From: Myxococcales bacterium
GTDB taxonomy: Bacteria > Myxococcota_A > Polyangia > Polyangiales > Ga0077539
Assembly: GCA_016793325.1 (NCBI GenBank)
Contig: JAEUKI010000012.1
Location: 1 to 64,000, forward strand
Direction of reading: 5' to 3'
DNA length: 64,000 nt
Shown here: positions 7,984-17,947 of the stretch, piece by piece
Layout of the letters: each line of letters begins with the position of its first letter
How positions within the stretch are numbered: position 1 is the stretch's first letter
Notes under the pieces: generated by a model
The model's database searches: none
The model's input: only the letters and a program-made list of their open reading frames with translations
Told to the model about the DNA's origin: nothing
Program-made: the position numbers and the translations under genes

Positions 7984-10137
7984 ATGAATCCACTGCGCGT
8001 TCGCGCGGTGTCCGCGGCGTTGTTGGCCGCGAGCGCCGCAGGGTGTCCGGGCATTCGCCCACGATTCGCTGAACTCAATTATCCGCGTACGATGTCGACG
8101 ACGCCCGCGCGCCGGCCGCTCGCGAGCGTGGTGTTCGCCGCGCGCGCCGTTCCGCTGTTGGTCGTCGGCTTCGATGAGCCAGCGAAGGTCGCAGCGTTTC
8201 TTCGCCAACAGTTCTTGGCGACCGACCCAACCACCGCGACGCGGGTGCTCGCGGCCGCCGCGGAGGCAATCGATCAAGACAACGGGTGGCTCGATCGCCA
8301 GCGCAACGACCTCGTCGCCGCGGCGGGTCTGGTGCAACCAAATGAGCGGAGCGCCGCGCTGACACCACACGATCGCGCACGGCTCGCGCTCGCGCTCGAA
8401 GACGCCGCGCAGGCGTTCGCGTTGTTGCTCCTTCAGAACAGCCAGGACAGCGCCCCTTCGGCGTCTCAGCTCGTCAGGGCCGACTGCTTCACGCCGCCCG
8501 CGGGCGGGTGGGCCGAGCTGCACGCAGACGAAACCAAGCCCTCGACGCTGTGGCGATACACGCTCGACGCGGCCGCGCGCTTGCTCGAGCAACAAGCGAG
8601 GAGCCTCGCGGGCGAACAAGTAGGCGCGAGACTCCAACGACCCACGCTCGCCATGAGCGGCGGCTCTGGAAACGGCGCGTTCACCGCGGGGTACCTGTAC
8701 GCGTTGCTCTACGCCAACGCCGTCGCGCGCGAGCGCGAGCAGGCGCAACCCAAGCCGAATGTGCCTGCCCCCCGGAGCGAGCGCTTCGGCTCGGTCACAG
8801 GAACGAGCGTCGGATCGTTGCTCGCAGGGCTTCTCGAAGGATGGCACGCGCCCGCGGCTGCGCCGGCCCCGACGCTGACACCGCGGCTCGTGCGCTCGCT
8901 CTCGGGCGATCGCGCGACTCCCGAAGAGCTCGTCGCTGTCGCGCACGACGACGAACGCCGTCGCGTCGACGCCATCCAGCCAAGCGCGCTCTCGCCGTGG
9001 CAGCGAACGACGTTGAACTTGATTCGATCGCTGATCGCGGGAAGCTGGGAGGGCGACGTTCTGTGCCTGCGCGATGGAAACGTCCTCCAGCCCATCGTGG
9101 GAGACGGGAGCTGGCCCATCGGCGCCGCGATGACGTCGTTGCTGAAGTTCGACCCGCTCGAAGACACGATGGTGGACTTCTTCAGGGCTTCGACGAACTT
9201 CTCGCGGTCCAACGATTTGTGGCGCGAATCGATGGCGGTCGACCTGCAGTTCAACATCACCGCGGCGCTCGGAGAAGGAACGTGCGCGTCGAGCCAACGA
9301 CGGGAGGAGTGCGAGGCGAAGCACGTGCTCGCGTCGGTGTCGCTGCCGATGTTCGTTCCTCCGGTGCCGTCTGTGATCACGGGGCTGGTGGCCGCTCGGT
9401 CTCAGGACGGAATGTGGTTCGACGGCGGGTTGCGGTCGGGGACGCCGAGCTTGCGGGCGCTCGAGCTCGGCGGCGTTCGCTACGACAGCCACGTCGCCGA
9501 AGGTCGTGGTCGCGTGCTCGCGATCTCGACCCATCGAATCACTGGCGCGCGCCACGCGCCGAGCGCCAACGACACTGGCTTCGGCATCCTCGTGGCCACC
9601 ACTGGCGGACCGATGACCGAAGAGGTCCGCGAGGCCGAAATCGCGCAGACCAACCTCTTCGCGATCGGTCAACGCGCGCGGTTCTGCGCGTACGCAGGGC
9701 GCGTCGACGGGCCCACGCCGTGCGACGCCGACGCGAACTCGAACGGCGCCCAGGCGATGCAAGGCGCGCTGCACGGCGACGTGTTCGCCGTGTTCGTCCC
9801 CAACTCGCTCGACGATCGCGTGGTCGCTGGCGGATACACGTTCAACCCCATCGTGCTTACGGGGCTCTTCTATGCGGGAGTTCAGACGTTTCTCGCGGGG
9901 TATCGAAGGCCCGCCGCCGCGCACCCGGTGCTCTCGCACCTCGGCTGGGCTGCGACCAGCAGCTACACCGTCGACGATTGGGCGCTCGGACGCGCGAGCA
10001 AGCTGCAAGCGCTCGACACGCGCGCCGCGCGATACCTCCAGGAGCTTCGCCGCGCGATGGACGACTCGACGCAGTGGGCCGCGTCTCGCGATCGCTCGCG
10101 CACCCGCGTCCTGCAACGGATGGGGACGTGTCGATGA
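7984..10137 (+). CDS. patatin-like phospholipase lipoprotein
   Basis: 717 residues. A signal peptide with lipobox-like AASAAGC places Cys about residue 21, implying export and lipid anchoring. The patatin fold is marked by GGSGNGAFTAG (oxyanion hole, about residue 225), GTSVGSL with the nucleophile Ser near 275, and DGGLRSG with the catalytic Asp near 479. These support lipid acyl hydrolase activity on membrane lipids. The family core is about 200-300 residues, so about 200 N-terminal residues and a long C-terminal region are extra. GAGGAG just upstream supports the ATG. The stop overlaps the next start (ATGA), coupling it to a serine protease. Substrate and target membrane are unknown. Confidence 0.88.
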   Translation: MNPLRVRAVSAALLAASAAGCPGIRPRFAELNYPRTMSTTPARRPLASVVFAARAVPLLVVGFDEPAKVAAFLRQQFLATDPTTATRVLAAAAEAIDQDNGWLDRQRNDLVAAAGLVQPNERSAALTPHDRARLALALEDAAQAFALLLLQNSQDSAPSASQLVRADCFTPPAGGWAELHADETKPSTLWRYTLDAAARLLEQQARSLAGEQVGARLQRPTLAMSGGSGNGAFTAGYLYALLYANAVAREREQAQPKPNVPAPRSERFGSVTGTSVGSLLAGLLEGWHAPAAAPAPTLTPRLVRSLSGDRATPEELVAVAHDDERRRVDAIQPSALSPWQRTTLNLIRSLIAGSWEGDVLCLRDGNVLQPIVGDGSWPIGAAMTSLLKFDPLEDTMVDFFRASTNFSRSNDLWRESMAVDLQFNITAALGEGTCASSQRREECEAKHVLASVSLPMFVPPVPSVITGLVAARSQDGMWFDGGLRSGTPSLRALELGGVRYDSHVAEGRGRVLAISTHRITGARHAPSANDTGFGILVATTGGPMTEEVREAEIAQTNLFAIGQRARFCAYAGRVDGPTPCDADANSNGAQAMQGALHGDVFAVFVPNSLDDRVVAGGYTFNPIVLTGLFYAGVQTFLAGYRRPAAAHPVLSHLGWAATSSYTVDDWALGRASKLQALDTRAARYLQELRRAMDDSTQWAASRDRSRTRVLQRMGTCR

Positions 10138-11078
10138 GCATCGAGCCCTTCGTCGACGCGTACCGATCGATCGTCGCGAGCCTCGCGGCGAACGACTCGC
10201 TCGCTCGCGTGCTCTCCGCGGGACAGGTTCACGCCTTCGGGGTCGGCTACAAGCGCTCGATGGACCGGGAGCACGCGAGCGTCGCGCTTCGATTTCATGT
10301 GCCCAAAAAGGTTCCGCTGCTGTCGCTCGCGCGGCGCGCGCGGATTCCGGCGATGCTCGCTGGGATCGTGACCGACGTGATCGAGTCTTCTCCGTCGTTC
10401 GCCCACGCGGTCGACCCGCGTGATCGCGTCGACCCGGTGCGTCCCGGCGTCAGCATCGCCGGTCCCGCAGCCGCGACGGGAACACTCGGCGCGCTCGTAC
10501 GCGACGCGAGCGGCCAAGCGATGATCCTCACCGCATCCCACGTCGCCAGGACGCACGTCGCCAACCAACGCGAGATCTCTCAGCCGTCGCCCTTCGATCA
10601 CCCATCGCCCCTCGCGATCGCGTCGACCGCGCGCGCCGAGCCAGCGCAGTGGCCGGTCTCGTCGCTCACCGTGGACGCTGCGGTCGCCAAGCTCGCGCCG
10701 TCGGTCGCGTTCGACGCGCGTGTGCTCGAGATCGGCCCGCCCGGCACGCCGGTCGAGCCGTCGGCGGCGCTCGGACAATCGGTGGTGAAGTTCGGACGCA
10801 GCACTGAAAAGACCCTCGGCAAGGTCACGGAGTATCCGCACCACGCGACGCTTCGAGTGCGTATCGGTGGGGCGAATCACTCGGTCGCCTATCGCGACCA
10901 GCTCTTCATCGAGTCGCAGAACGAGCTCTGCGCCGACGGAGACAGCGGCGCGCTCTGGATGCTCGCGAGAACACTCGAAGCGGTCGCGCTCCACTGCGGC
11001 GGAGGATCCAACCGGAAGACCGCCGTCGCGACGCCCATCGGGCGCGTGCTCGCGACGCTCGGCGTGACGCTCGCGTAA
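10134..11078 (+). CDS. trypsin-like serine protease, no signal peptide
   Basis: 314 residues from ATG 10134, overlapping the patatin stop by 4 bases. Chymotrypsin-fold catalytic triad motifs are in order: TASHVA (His near 136), TVDAAVAKL (Asp near 181) and CADGDSGAL (Ser near 271). There is no signal peptide or membrane segment, so it is probably cytoplasmic, unlike its exported partner. The first 100 residues form an extra domain (VHAFGVGYKRSMDREHASVALRF region) typical of non-secreted bacterial trypsin-like proteins. It could regulate or process a partner by proteolysis. It ends 267 bases before the BREX-like operon; co-transcription is possible but not shown. Confidence 0.85.
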   Translation: MSIEPFVDAYRSIVASLAANDSLARVLSAGQVHAFGVGYKRSMDREHASVALRFHVPKKVPLLSLARRARIPAMLAGIVTDVIESSPSFAHAVDPRDRVDPVRPGVSIAGPAAATGTLGALVRDASGQAMILTASHVARTHVANQREISQPSPFDHPSPLAIASTARAEPAQWPVSSLTVDAAVAKLAPSVAFDARVLEIGPPGTPVEPSAALGQSVVKFGRSTEKTLGKVTEYPHHATLRVRIGGANHSVAYRDQLFIESQNELCADGDSGALWMLARTLEAVALHCGGGSNRKTAVATPIGRVLATLGVTLA

Positions 11079-11345
11079 GGGGAGCGCGGGGGCGGTCACG
11101 GGGTGAGGCCCGCGGCGCCCGAGGCGTCACGCCAGCCTCGCGTTATGACAGACACCCCCTGAGTCCAGTATGCAACGGCGTGCGCGGGGATGCGGTGGAT
11201 TGCAAATGTGAGATTCAGAGCACCGTCCCCGAAAGCTGTGATCCAATCGCGGACCGCGCGGTTTTCGGGGCGCTCGGGGGCGTCGTTGCTCCCGTCGCTC
11301 GGGCCGCGAGACACAAGTGCGCCGAACGCGAACGCGATCCCTCCC

Positions 11346-14300
11346 ATGAGCGACCTCCACTCGTTGCTGGACCTGCCCGAGACCGTCTCGAAGAATGCCT
11401 TCGTCGTTCAGCTCGCGTCGGGCGTGCAAAACCCGGCGAGCGTCCTCGACAACTACGCGATCACGCCGGACCTCGTCCGCGCGTTCGATCAGGCCCTCTC
11501 GCTCGTGCGCGGCGCCGTCGACTCGCGGCGCTCGACCGCGGCCTACGTTCATGGCTCGTTCGGCAGCGGAAAGAGCCACTTTCTCAGCGTCCTCTCGCTC
11601 ATGCTCTCGCCCGACAGCGAACACCAAGCCCGCGTGTGGCGCGACCCCGAGCTCGCCGAGCTCAAGGGCCGCCACCGTTGGCTCGAAGGCAAGCGCGTGC
11701 TTCGACTGCACTTCAACATGGTCGGCGCGACGAGCCTCGAAGACAGGGTGTTTCCCGGGTACGTCGAGCAGGTTCGAAAGCTCCACCCCGACGCGAGCCT
11801 GCCGGGGCTGTTTCTCGACAGCGCCCTCTTCGACAACGCAAAGAGCCTCTGCGACAAGCTCGGCGACGAAGCGTTCTTCGCCCCGATGAACGCAGGGACG
11901 ACATCATCGAAGGCCGCGTGGGGCGCGCGCGGCGGCGCCGCTACATGGACGCGCGAGCGCTTCGATCGGGCCGTCGCCAGCGACGCGATCGAAGAGCGTC
12001 GCGCGCTGTTTACCGCGCTCGTTCGCGCGCACTTTCCAGCGTGGCTCGAGAGCAAGCACGGGTACGTCAGCTTCGATCGCGGCCTCGGAGAGCTCACGCG
12101 GCACGCGCGCTCGCTCGGCTACGAAGCGGTCGTCGTGTTCTTCGACGAGATGATCCTCTGGCTCGCGGGCGGCGCCGCGGATCGCAAGTGGCTCAACGGC
12201 GAGATCCAGAAGCTCGCAAAGATGGTCGACACGGACGACGCGGATCGGCCCCTCGCGCTCGTCAGCTTCGTCGCGCGACAGAGAGACATCTCCGAGCTCG
12301 TCGGCGATCAGTACGCAGGCGGCGACGCACAAGCGCTCCGCGACTCGATGAAATGGTGGGAAGGGCGCTTCAACACGATCACGCTGCCCGATCGAAACCT
12401 CCCGGCGATCGTTCGAAAGCGCGTCGTGAGGCCCAAGGACGAAGCCGCAGCGACCCGCCTCCGCGCCGCCTTCGACGACCTCCGACGCAAGCTCGGAACG
12501 AGCGCGTGGCAGACCCTCCTCGGTGAAATCGGCGACGGCGACGAGTCGTTCGCGAAGGTCTATCCCTTCTCGCCAGCGCTCGTCGAAGTGCTCGTCGCCA
12601 TGAGCGCCACGCTCCAACGCGAACGCACCGCGCTTCGGCTGCTCATGGAAGTGCTCGTCAGGCACATGGAGGACTTCGAGCTGGGGAAGCTCGTTCCGGT
12701 GGGGGATCTCTTCGATCCGTTGGCGGGCGGCGAAGATCCCATGGACGGCGTGATGCGCGAGCGCTTCCAGAGCGCGCGAAGGCTGTACCAAAACGAACTT
12801 CTACCGGTGATTCAGCAGGAGAATCGCACGGCCACGCCCGACAAGTGCCAGCGCCTGCGAGACGCCCACGCGCCCGAGCTCGGCTGCTCCAACTGCCGCG
12901 AGTCCCGCTGTCGCACGGACAACCGACTGGTGAAGACGCTGTTGCTCGGCGCGCTCGTCCCGAACACGCCGTCGCTCAAAGACCTCACCATCACGCGCCT
13001 CGTCGCGCTCAACCACGGAACGCTCCGCGCGCCCATCCCCAACACCGAAGGGCCCCTCGCGGCCGAGCGCCTCCGCAAGTACGCAGGCCACGTCGGAAAG
13101 CTCCGCGTCGGCGACCAAAAAGACCCCTCCGTCCACGTCGTCTTGGAGGGCGTCGACCTCAAGCCCATCCTCGAGAGCGCGAGGCAGTACGACCAGCCCG
13201 GCGCGCGCAAATCCAAGCTCCGCGAGCTGCTCTTCACAGCGTTCGGCTTCACCCGCTCGGACATGGCCGAGTACCCCACCAGCGTCGAGTGGCGCGGGAC
13301 CAACCGCGAGGGCAGCGTCTATTTCGGCAACGTCCGAGAGATGGACGAAGGGCGCTTTCGCGTGAAGCCCGAGCACGATTTTCGAATCGTCATCGACTAC
13401 CCCTTCGACGAGCCCGGACGCACACCACAAGAAGACGAGACGCGCCTCGGCGAGCTCCGCGAGCGCCTCGAAGAGCGCACCGTCGTGTGGCTCCCGGACT
13501 TCTTCTCCGAGGCCGTGCAAAACGAGCTCGGTCAGCTCGTCGTGCTCGACGAGATCCTCCGCGGCGAATCGTGGAAGGAGTACCTCAAGCACCTCCGGCT
13601 CGACGACCAACAGCGCACCAAGCAAGAGCTCGAGTCGCTGCAAAACCAGAAGAAGAACCGGCTCCTGTCCGCGATCGCCGTCGCGTACAACGTCGCGAGC
13701 GGCGGGAGCGAACAGCTCGACCCCACGCGCCGCGTGCAAGAGCACTTTCACGTCCTGTTGCCCGAGCGCCGCGTCTCCAACTTGTCCGTCACGCGCCTCG
13801 AAGGCTCGATCGACTCGCTCGCGAGCGCGCTGCTCGCCGAGTGCTACCCGAGACACCCCGACTTTCGCAGCAAGGTCACCGGCGCACTCCTCGCTGCGAG
13901 CGCGCGACGCTTCGTCTCGCTCTGCGAGCGCGAGGGTCGCCGCGAAGTGATCGACAAGGGCGACCGCCGCGAGTACGAGCTCGCGCAGGGACTCGGCCTC
14001 GTGCAGCTCTCCGAGTCCAACGTGGCCGTGCGCGACGAAGCCTTCACTGAGATCGACCGCGCCGTCCGAGGTCAGCACACGACGGACAAAGAGATCACCG
14101 TCGGCGGCGTTCGACGCGTGATCGACCCGCACAAGCTCCGCGGGCTCACGCGCGAGGTCGAGGACTTCGTCGTGATCGCCTACGCTGCCTACACAGCCCG
14201 CGAGCTCCGCAGCGGAACCCGCACCATCGACGAACCCAAGTGCGGCTCGCTCTCGGACGACGCCACGCTCGTCGCGACGGACCTGCCGTCGGCGGACGAC

Positions 14301-15062
14301 TGGGAGCGCGCGCTGACCCGCGCCGGAGCGCTCTTCGGGATCGCGATCGGCTCTCGCGCCCTGCGCGCGAAGAACGTCAACCGCCTCGCGCGAGACCTCG
14401 TCGAAGCCGCGACGAAGTTCAAAGCAGACATCAGCGAGATCCCCTCGCTGCTCCACGCGCGCGAGCGGCTCGCAGGCGCGTCGAACGCGCGCCGAGACAC
14501 CGCGGACGAAGCGCTGCGCCTCGTCGACACGATCGTCCGCGCCGAGCGCGAGGGGCCCGTGGCCACGGTGAAAGCGCTGGCCGCGTTTGCGAGCGCCAAG
14601 CCCGACGCGAGACTCGCGCGCGCGATCGAGAGCGCCCCGCGCGTGCGAGCCACGCTCGCCAACAGCCTCCTCTGGCACTCGATCGAAGCGATGCTCGATC
14701 GCGCCGAGGGCGACTGCCGCGAGCTCGTGGCCGAGGCGCGGGAGGTTCTCGCCGCCGACGAAGACGCCCTCTCGCTCGTGACGCGAAGCAAAGCGCTGCA
14801 CGAGCGCGTCGAGTCGATCCTGAGCGGCGATCGACGACGCTCGACCGAAGCGCCGCATCCGCCAACGGAGCCCGCGAGCGCCGTCGCAGCGCGATCCGTC
14901 CCGCGCGAGGCGCCCACGAAATCAACAGCGAGCCACGGTGAGGCGAGGGGAGCGACGCTGCGCGAAGCGATCGCGCGGGCCCGAGAGGCGCTCGACGCCC
15001 TCGAAGCGAGCGACGACCCGAACGGCCCGTGGATCGTGCGCTGGACGATCGACCGAGGTTGA
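11346..15062 (+). CDS. pglY: BREX/Pgl large P-loop ATPase (PglY/BrxC-like)
   Basis: 1238 residues from ATG 11346 (MSDLHSLLDLPETV). Walker A is GSFGSGKSHFL at about residues 72-82 and Walker B VVVFFDEM near 262. Near residues 500-525 a Cys cluster (CSNCRESRC with an upstream Cys) may bind zinc. The C-terminal third is helical and Glu/Arg-rich, ending in a Pro/Ser linker. The size fits PglY of type 2 BREX (about 1200-1300 residues), and gene order with pglZ, brxD and brxHI confirms the family. Role: ATP-dependent core of a phage-restriction complex that acts on DNA. It starts the operon; the next gene begins 2 bases after the stop. Whether it is best called PglY or BrxC depends on a phylogeny. 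Confidence 0.85.
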   Translation: MSDLHSLLDLPETVSKNAFVVQLASGVQNPASVLDNYAITPDLVRAFDQALSLVRGAVDSRRSTAAYVHGSFGSGKSHFLSVLSLMLSPDSEHQARVWRDPELAELKGRHRWLEGKRVLRLHFNMVGATSLEDRVFPGYVEQVRKLHPDASLPGLFLDSALFDNAKSLCDKLGDEAFFAPMNAGTTSSKAAWGARGGAATWTRERFDRAVASDAIEERRALFTALVRAHFPAWLESKHGYVSFDRGLGELTRHARSLGYEAVVVFFDEMILWLAGGAADRKWLNGEIQKLAKMVDTDDADRPLALVSFVARQRDISELVGDQYAGGDAQALRDSMKWWEGRFNTITLPDRNLPAIVRKRVVRPKDEAAATRLRAAFDDLRRKLGTSAWQTLLGEIGDGDESFAKVYPFSPALVEVLVAMSATLQRERTALRLLMEVLVRHMEDFELGKLVPVGDLFDPLAGGEDPMDGVMRERFQSARRLYQNELLPVIQQENRTATPDKCQRLRDAHAPELGCSNCRESRCRTDNRLVKTLLLGALVPNTPSLKDLTITRLVALNHGTLRAPIPNTEGPLAAERLRKYAGHVGKLRVGDQKDPSVHVVLEGVDLKPILESARQYDQPGARKSKLRELLFTAFGFTRSDMAEYPTSVEWRGTNREGSVYFGNVREMDEGRFRVKPEHDFRIVIDYPFDEPGRTPQEDETRLGELRERLEERTVVWLPDFFSEAVQNELGQLVVLDEILRGESWKEYLKHLRLDDQQRTKQELESLQNQKKNRLLSAIAVAYNVASGGSEQLDPTRRVQEHFHVLLPERRVSNLSVTRLEGSIDSLASALLAECYPRHPDFRSKVTGALLAASARRFVSLCEREGRREVIDKGDRREYELAQGLGLVQLSESNVAVRDEAFTEIDRAVRGQHTTDKEITVGGVRRVIDPHKLRGLTREVEDFVVIAYAAYTARELRSGTRTIDEPKCGSLSDDATLVATDLPSADDWERALTRAGALFGIAIGSRALRAKNVNRLARDLVEAATKFKADISEIPSLLHARERLAGASNARRDTADEALRLVDTIVRAEREGPVATVKALAAFASAKPDARLARAIESAPRVRATLANSLLWHSIEAMLDRAEGDCRELVAEAREVLAADEDALSLVTRSKALHERVESILSGDRRRSTEAPHPPTEPASAVAARSVPREAPTKSTASHGEARGATLREAIARAREALDALEASDDPNGPWIVRWTIDRG

Positions 15063-15064
15063 CC

Positions 15065-17947
15065 ATGGCGACGAACTTTCAAGCGCCGCTCGTGTCGCGG
15101 GACGCGCTCGTCGAGGAGCTGAAGGCGCTGCACAAGCGCTGGCACCGAACGCGGGACACGCTGCTCTACGCGCGGCTCGAGCGGGAGCTTCCGTCGATCA
15201 CGGTGGACACGAACGAAGGGCCGCTGCCGTTCGTCGTGCGCACGGCCGAGTGCGAGCTCGAGCTGCGCGCGGCGCTCGTCGACGGCGTCCGCGAAGGAGA
15301 GACGTCGAGCGCGGGCGACCCGCACGGGCGCGACCCTGTGGTGGTGCTCGTGGACTTCGATCTACCGAGGGTTCCCGCGGATTTGTTGGGCCGTGTGGCG
15401 ACGGGAAAAGTGCTCCGGATCGCGGGCGACCGCGTGCTGCGCGCGGTGTTCTCGGGGGCGCACATCGCGCAAGAAGTGCTCCGCGCCCGCGCCCTGTGCG
15501 AAGCGATCCGCAGCGAGAGCGAGTGGACCGCGCCCGCGCCCCCAGGCGGAACGGTCACCGAAGCGTACGCGTGGCGCGCGTGGCTCGAGCGCCGCGGCGT
15601 CTTCGAGAGCGCGAGCGAGACCGACCTGTCCCTGCTCTCGCGCGTCGCGACGCAGCGAGCGCCCGAGGGATTCGCGAAGATCCTCGCGGATCGACCGGCG
15701 CTCGCGAGGGACTTGTCCCAATGGCTCGCGCGCGCGATCGGCCCGCTCGCCCCGGCGTGGCTCGCCCTCTGGCTCCGTTCGGAAGGAACGCTCGCCGCCA
15801 GCGTCGCCTTCGCCCTCGACGCCGTTCGCGCCTCGCTCGGTCGCGAGGACTTCGTCGACGGGATCGTCCGCAGCCGCCTCGACGAGCTGCTCGCCTCCAT
15901 CGACGCCAAGAGCGTCTCGGCTGAACAGTGGGCGGACTACGCCGAGCGCCTCGCGACGCACTGGGCCGGTCGGGACGCGGCGCTTCGCGCGATCTTCGAC
16001 GAGGCCGAGCGCTGGCTCCCGTCGCACAGCAAGGTCACCGAGGTCGCTGCCTCGAGTCGGTTTCTGCGCACCTCCCTCGGCGCGCGCCAACGCGAGCTCG
16101 CGTCGACGCTCGACCGCGCTCGCACGGACGGCGGCGAGCGCGCCCTCGTCGACGCGCGCGTCGCGCTCGAGCGGCTCGGCGAACACCACGCCCGCGAGGT
16201 CGACGCCAGCGCCAGAGCCACGTTCGAACGCGCGCGCATGGCGCTGCGCTTGCTCGGGTGGCTCTTGCTCCGATCGCGAAGGCCCGCGGACGACGCCTCC
16301 GAAGCGATCGTCCTCCAAGAGCGCGCCGAAGACTACGTGCGCAACGGCGCGTGGGTCGACTGGGCTCGGAGCGTCGCGCGCGGGGCCGAAGAAGACGAGC
16401 TCGCGGCGGCCGTGCAGCGCGTCGTCGAGGCTGTGGATCACGAGCGGGACGCAGACGACCGCGCGTTTTCGAGGGCGTTGATTTCGTGGGTCGAGCTCGG
16501 CCGCAGCGCCACGCAGCGGCTCGTGCCGATCGAATCCGCGCTCGAGCGGTTCGCGTGCGGGTTTCTCGCGCGACGAGGCGCGGACGAGCGTGCCGCGACG
16601 CGCCGGCTCGCGGTGATCGTCCTCGACGGAATGTCCTGGGCCAACTGCGTCGAGCTGCTCGAGTCGCTGACGGGCGCGGGGTACTTTCCGCTGCGCTTCA
16701 ACGGACAGCGCACGGACCGAGGGGCGTTCGCGCCGGTGATCGCAGCGCTCCCGACGATCACCGAGGTCTCCCGAAGCGCCCTGTTGTCGGGACGACTGCT
16801 CGACGCGGGGGAGGCGCTCGACAGCTCGAAGGACGTCGCGCGGTTCGAGTCCCACGCGCGCCTCCGCGCGCTCAACGACGGAGCGCGGCCGACCCTGTTG
16901 CTCAAGCGAACGCTCCAGACGGCCTCGGGCGACGCGTCCTCCGAGGCGCTCGACGCGATGAGCTCCGATCGCCCCGTGGTCGGCGTCGTGGTCAACGCCA
17001 TCGACGACCAGCTCAAGGCCGGCCGACAGATGCGCATCGAGTACACGCTCGACGCGATTCGACCGCTGCGCGCGCTGCTCGACCGCGCGACCCTCGCGCA
17101 GCGCGCGATCCTCCTCGTGGCGGATCACGGACACGTCTCGGGCGCGAGGATGACCCGGACCAACCTCGCGCGAAGCGACGACGGCGGTTCGCGCTGGAGG
17201 GCCATCAAGGCGAAGGAGCACGCGTCGGCGAGCGAGCTCGTCGTGGGATCGCCGTACGTGTGGAGACCCAAGGGCGCGACGCACCTCGCGCTGCTCGTGG
17301 GCGAGACGGACACGCACGGAGTCGTTCCCGGCGCAGGAGAGCACGGAGGCGCGTCGATGGCCGAAGTGATCGCCCCCGCGGTGCTCATCGGGAGCGAGAC
17401 GCTCCCCGAGCGCGTTCGAAGCGTGCGCGGCGACCTCGAGCTCGACGGAGACCTCGAAGCCGTGGTCATCGATCGGCCCCCATGGTGGTCCGTCGACAAG
17501 AGCGCGCGCTCGCTGCTCGAAGGCCCTGCGAAACCCCACGCGGATCACGGCGCCCGCGGCAAGAGCGCAGCGCCTTCGCCGCAGCTCGCGCTCCCGTCCC
17601 TCGCCAACACGCCGCCGAGCGCGCCGGTCGCGACCGCGGCCGCGCCGCAGAGAGCGCCGTCGAAATGGACCACGTTCTTCGAGCGCTCCAAGGCCCTCGG
17701 CGCGATGGGCATCGAGAAGCTCGACCCGCGCTGGGTGGCCATCATCGAAGCGCTCGCCGAAGAGGGCGGGGCGCTCGCGCCCGATCGCATCGCGTCGCGC
17801 ACGGGCGTGATCGCGTCGCGCGTCGAAGGGTTGGTCGCGCGCATGAGCGAGCTCTTCAACGCAGACGGATCCCAGGTCCTTCGCTTCGACGCGGGGACCA
17901 AGCTCGTCCACTTGGACCTCGCACTGCTCGAGGAGATTTTTCGGTGA
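15065..17947 (+). CDS. pglZ: BREX PglZ-domain protein (alkaline phosphatase superfamily)
   Basis: 960 residues from ATG 15065. The PglZ domain occupies roughly residues 510-800: VIVLDGMSW near 516 supplies the metal Asp and Ser nucleophile region, PTITEVSRSALLSG follows, and VADHGHVSG near 687 gives the DHG metal ligands. About 500 helical residues precede it, and a Pro/Ala-rich linker leads to a C-terminal winged-helix-like segment (residues about 870-960). Length and layout match the long PglZ of type 2 BREX, which binds the other subunits and is essential for defence. Its stop overlaps the brxD start (GTGA). Confidence 0.9.
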   Translation: MATNFQAPLVSRDALVEELKALHKRWHRTRDTLLYARLERELPSITVDTNEGPLPFVVRTAECELELRAALVDGVREGETSSAGDPHGRDPVVVLVDFDLPRVPADLLGRVATGKVLRIAGDRVLRAVFSGAHIAQEVLRARALCEAIRSESEWTAPAPPGGTVTEAYAWRAWLERRGVFESASETDLSLLSRVATQRAPEGFAKILADRPALARDLSQWLARAIGPLAPAWLALWLRSEGTLAASVAFALDAVRASLGREDFVDGIVRSRLDELLASIDAKSVSAEQWADYAERLATHWAGRDAALRAIFDEAERWLPSHSKVTEVAASSRFLRTSLGARQRELASTLDRARTDGGERALVDARVALERLGEHHAREVDASARATFERARMALRLLGWLLLRSRRPADDASEAIVLQERAEDYVRNGAWVDWARSVARGAEEDELAAAVQRVVEAVDHERDADDRAFSRALISWVELGRSATQRLVPIESALERFACGFLARRGADERAATRRLAVIVLDGMSWANCVELLESLTGAGYFPLRFNGQRTDRGAFAPVIAALPTITEVSRSALLSGRLLDAGEALDSSKDVARFESHARLRALNDGARPTLLLKRTLQTASGDASSEALDAMSSDRPVVGVVVNAIDDQLKAGRQMRIEYTLDAIRPLRALLDRATLAQRAILLVADHGHVSGARMTRTNLARSDDGGSRWRAIKAKEHASASELVVGSPYVWRPKGATHLALLVGETDTHGVVPGAGEHGGASMAEVIAPAVLIGSETLPERVRSVRGDLELDGDLEAVVIDRPPWWSVDKSARSLLEGPAKPHADHGARGKSAAPSPQLALPSLANTPPSAPVATAAAPQRAPSKWTTFFERSKALGAMGIEKLDPRWVAIIEALAEEGGALAPDRIASRTGVIASRVEGLVARMSELFNADGSQVLRFDAGTKLVHLDLALLEEIFR

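Noticed and set aside
7569..8078. N-terminal extension of the 6732-7568 gene
   Set aside because: It merely translates the tandem repeat DNA, and a good AGGAG precedes the ATG at 7568.
15362..17911. Long minus-strand open frame opposite pglZ
   Set aside because: Its composition is Arg/Glu-rich without motifs and it is the shadow of the pglZ codon bias. Similar long shadows opposite 12801-14858, 21667-23730 and 56189-59758 were discarded for the same reason.
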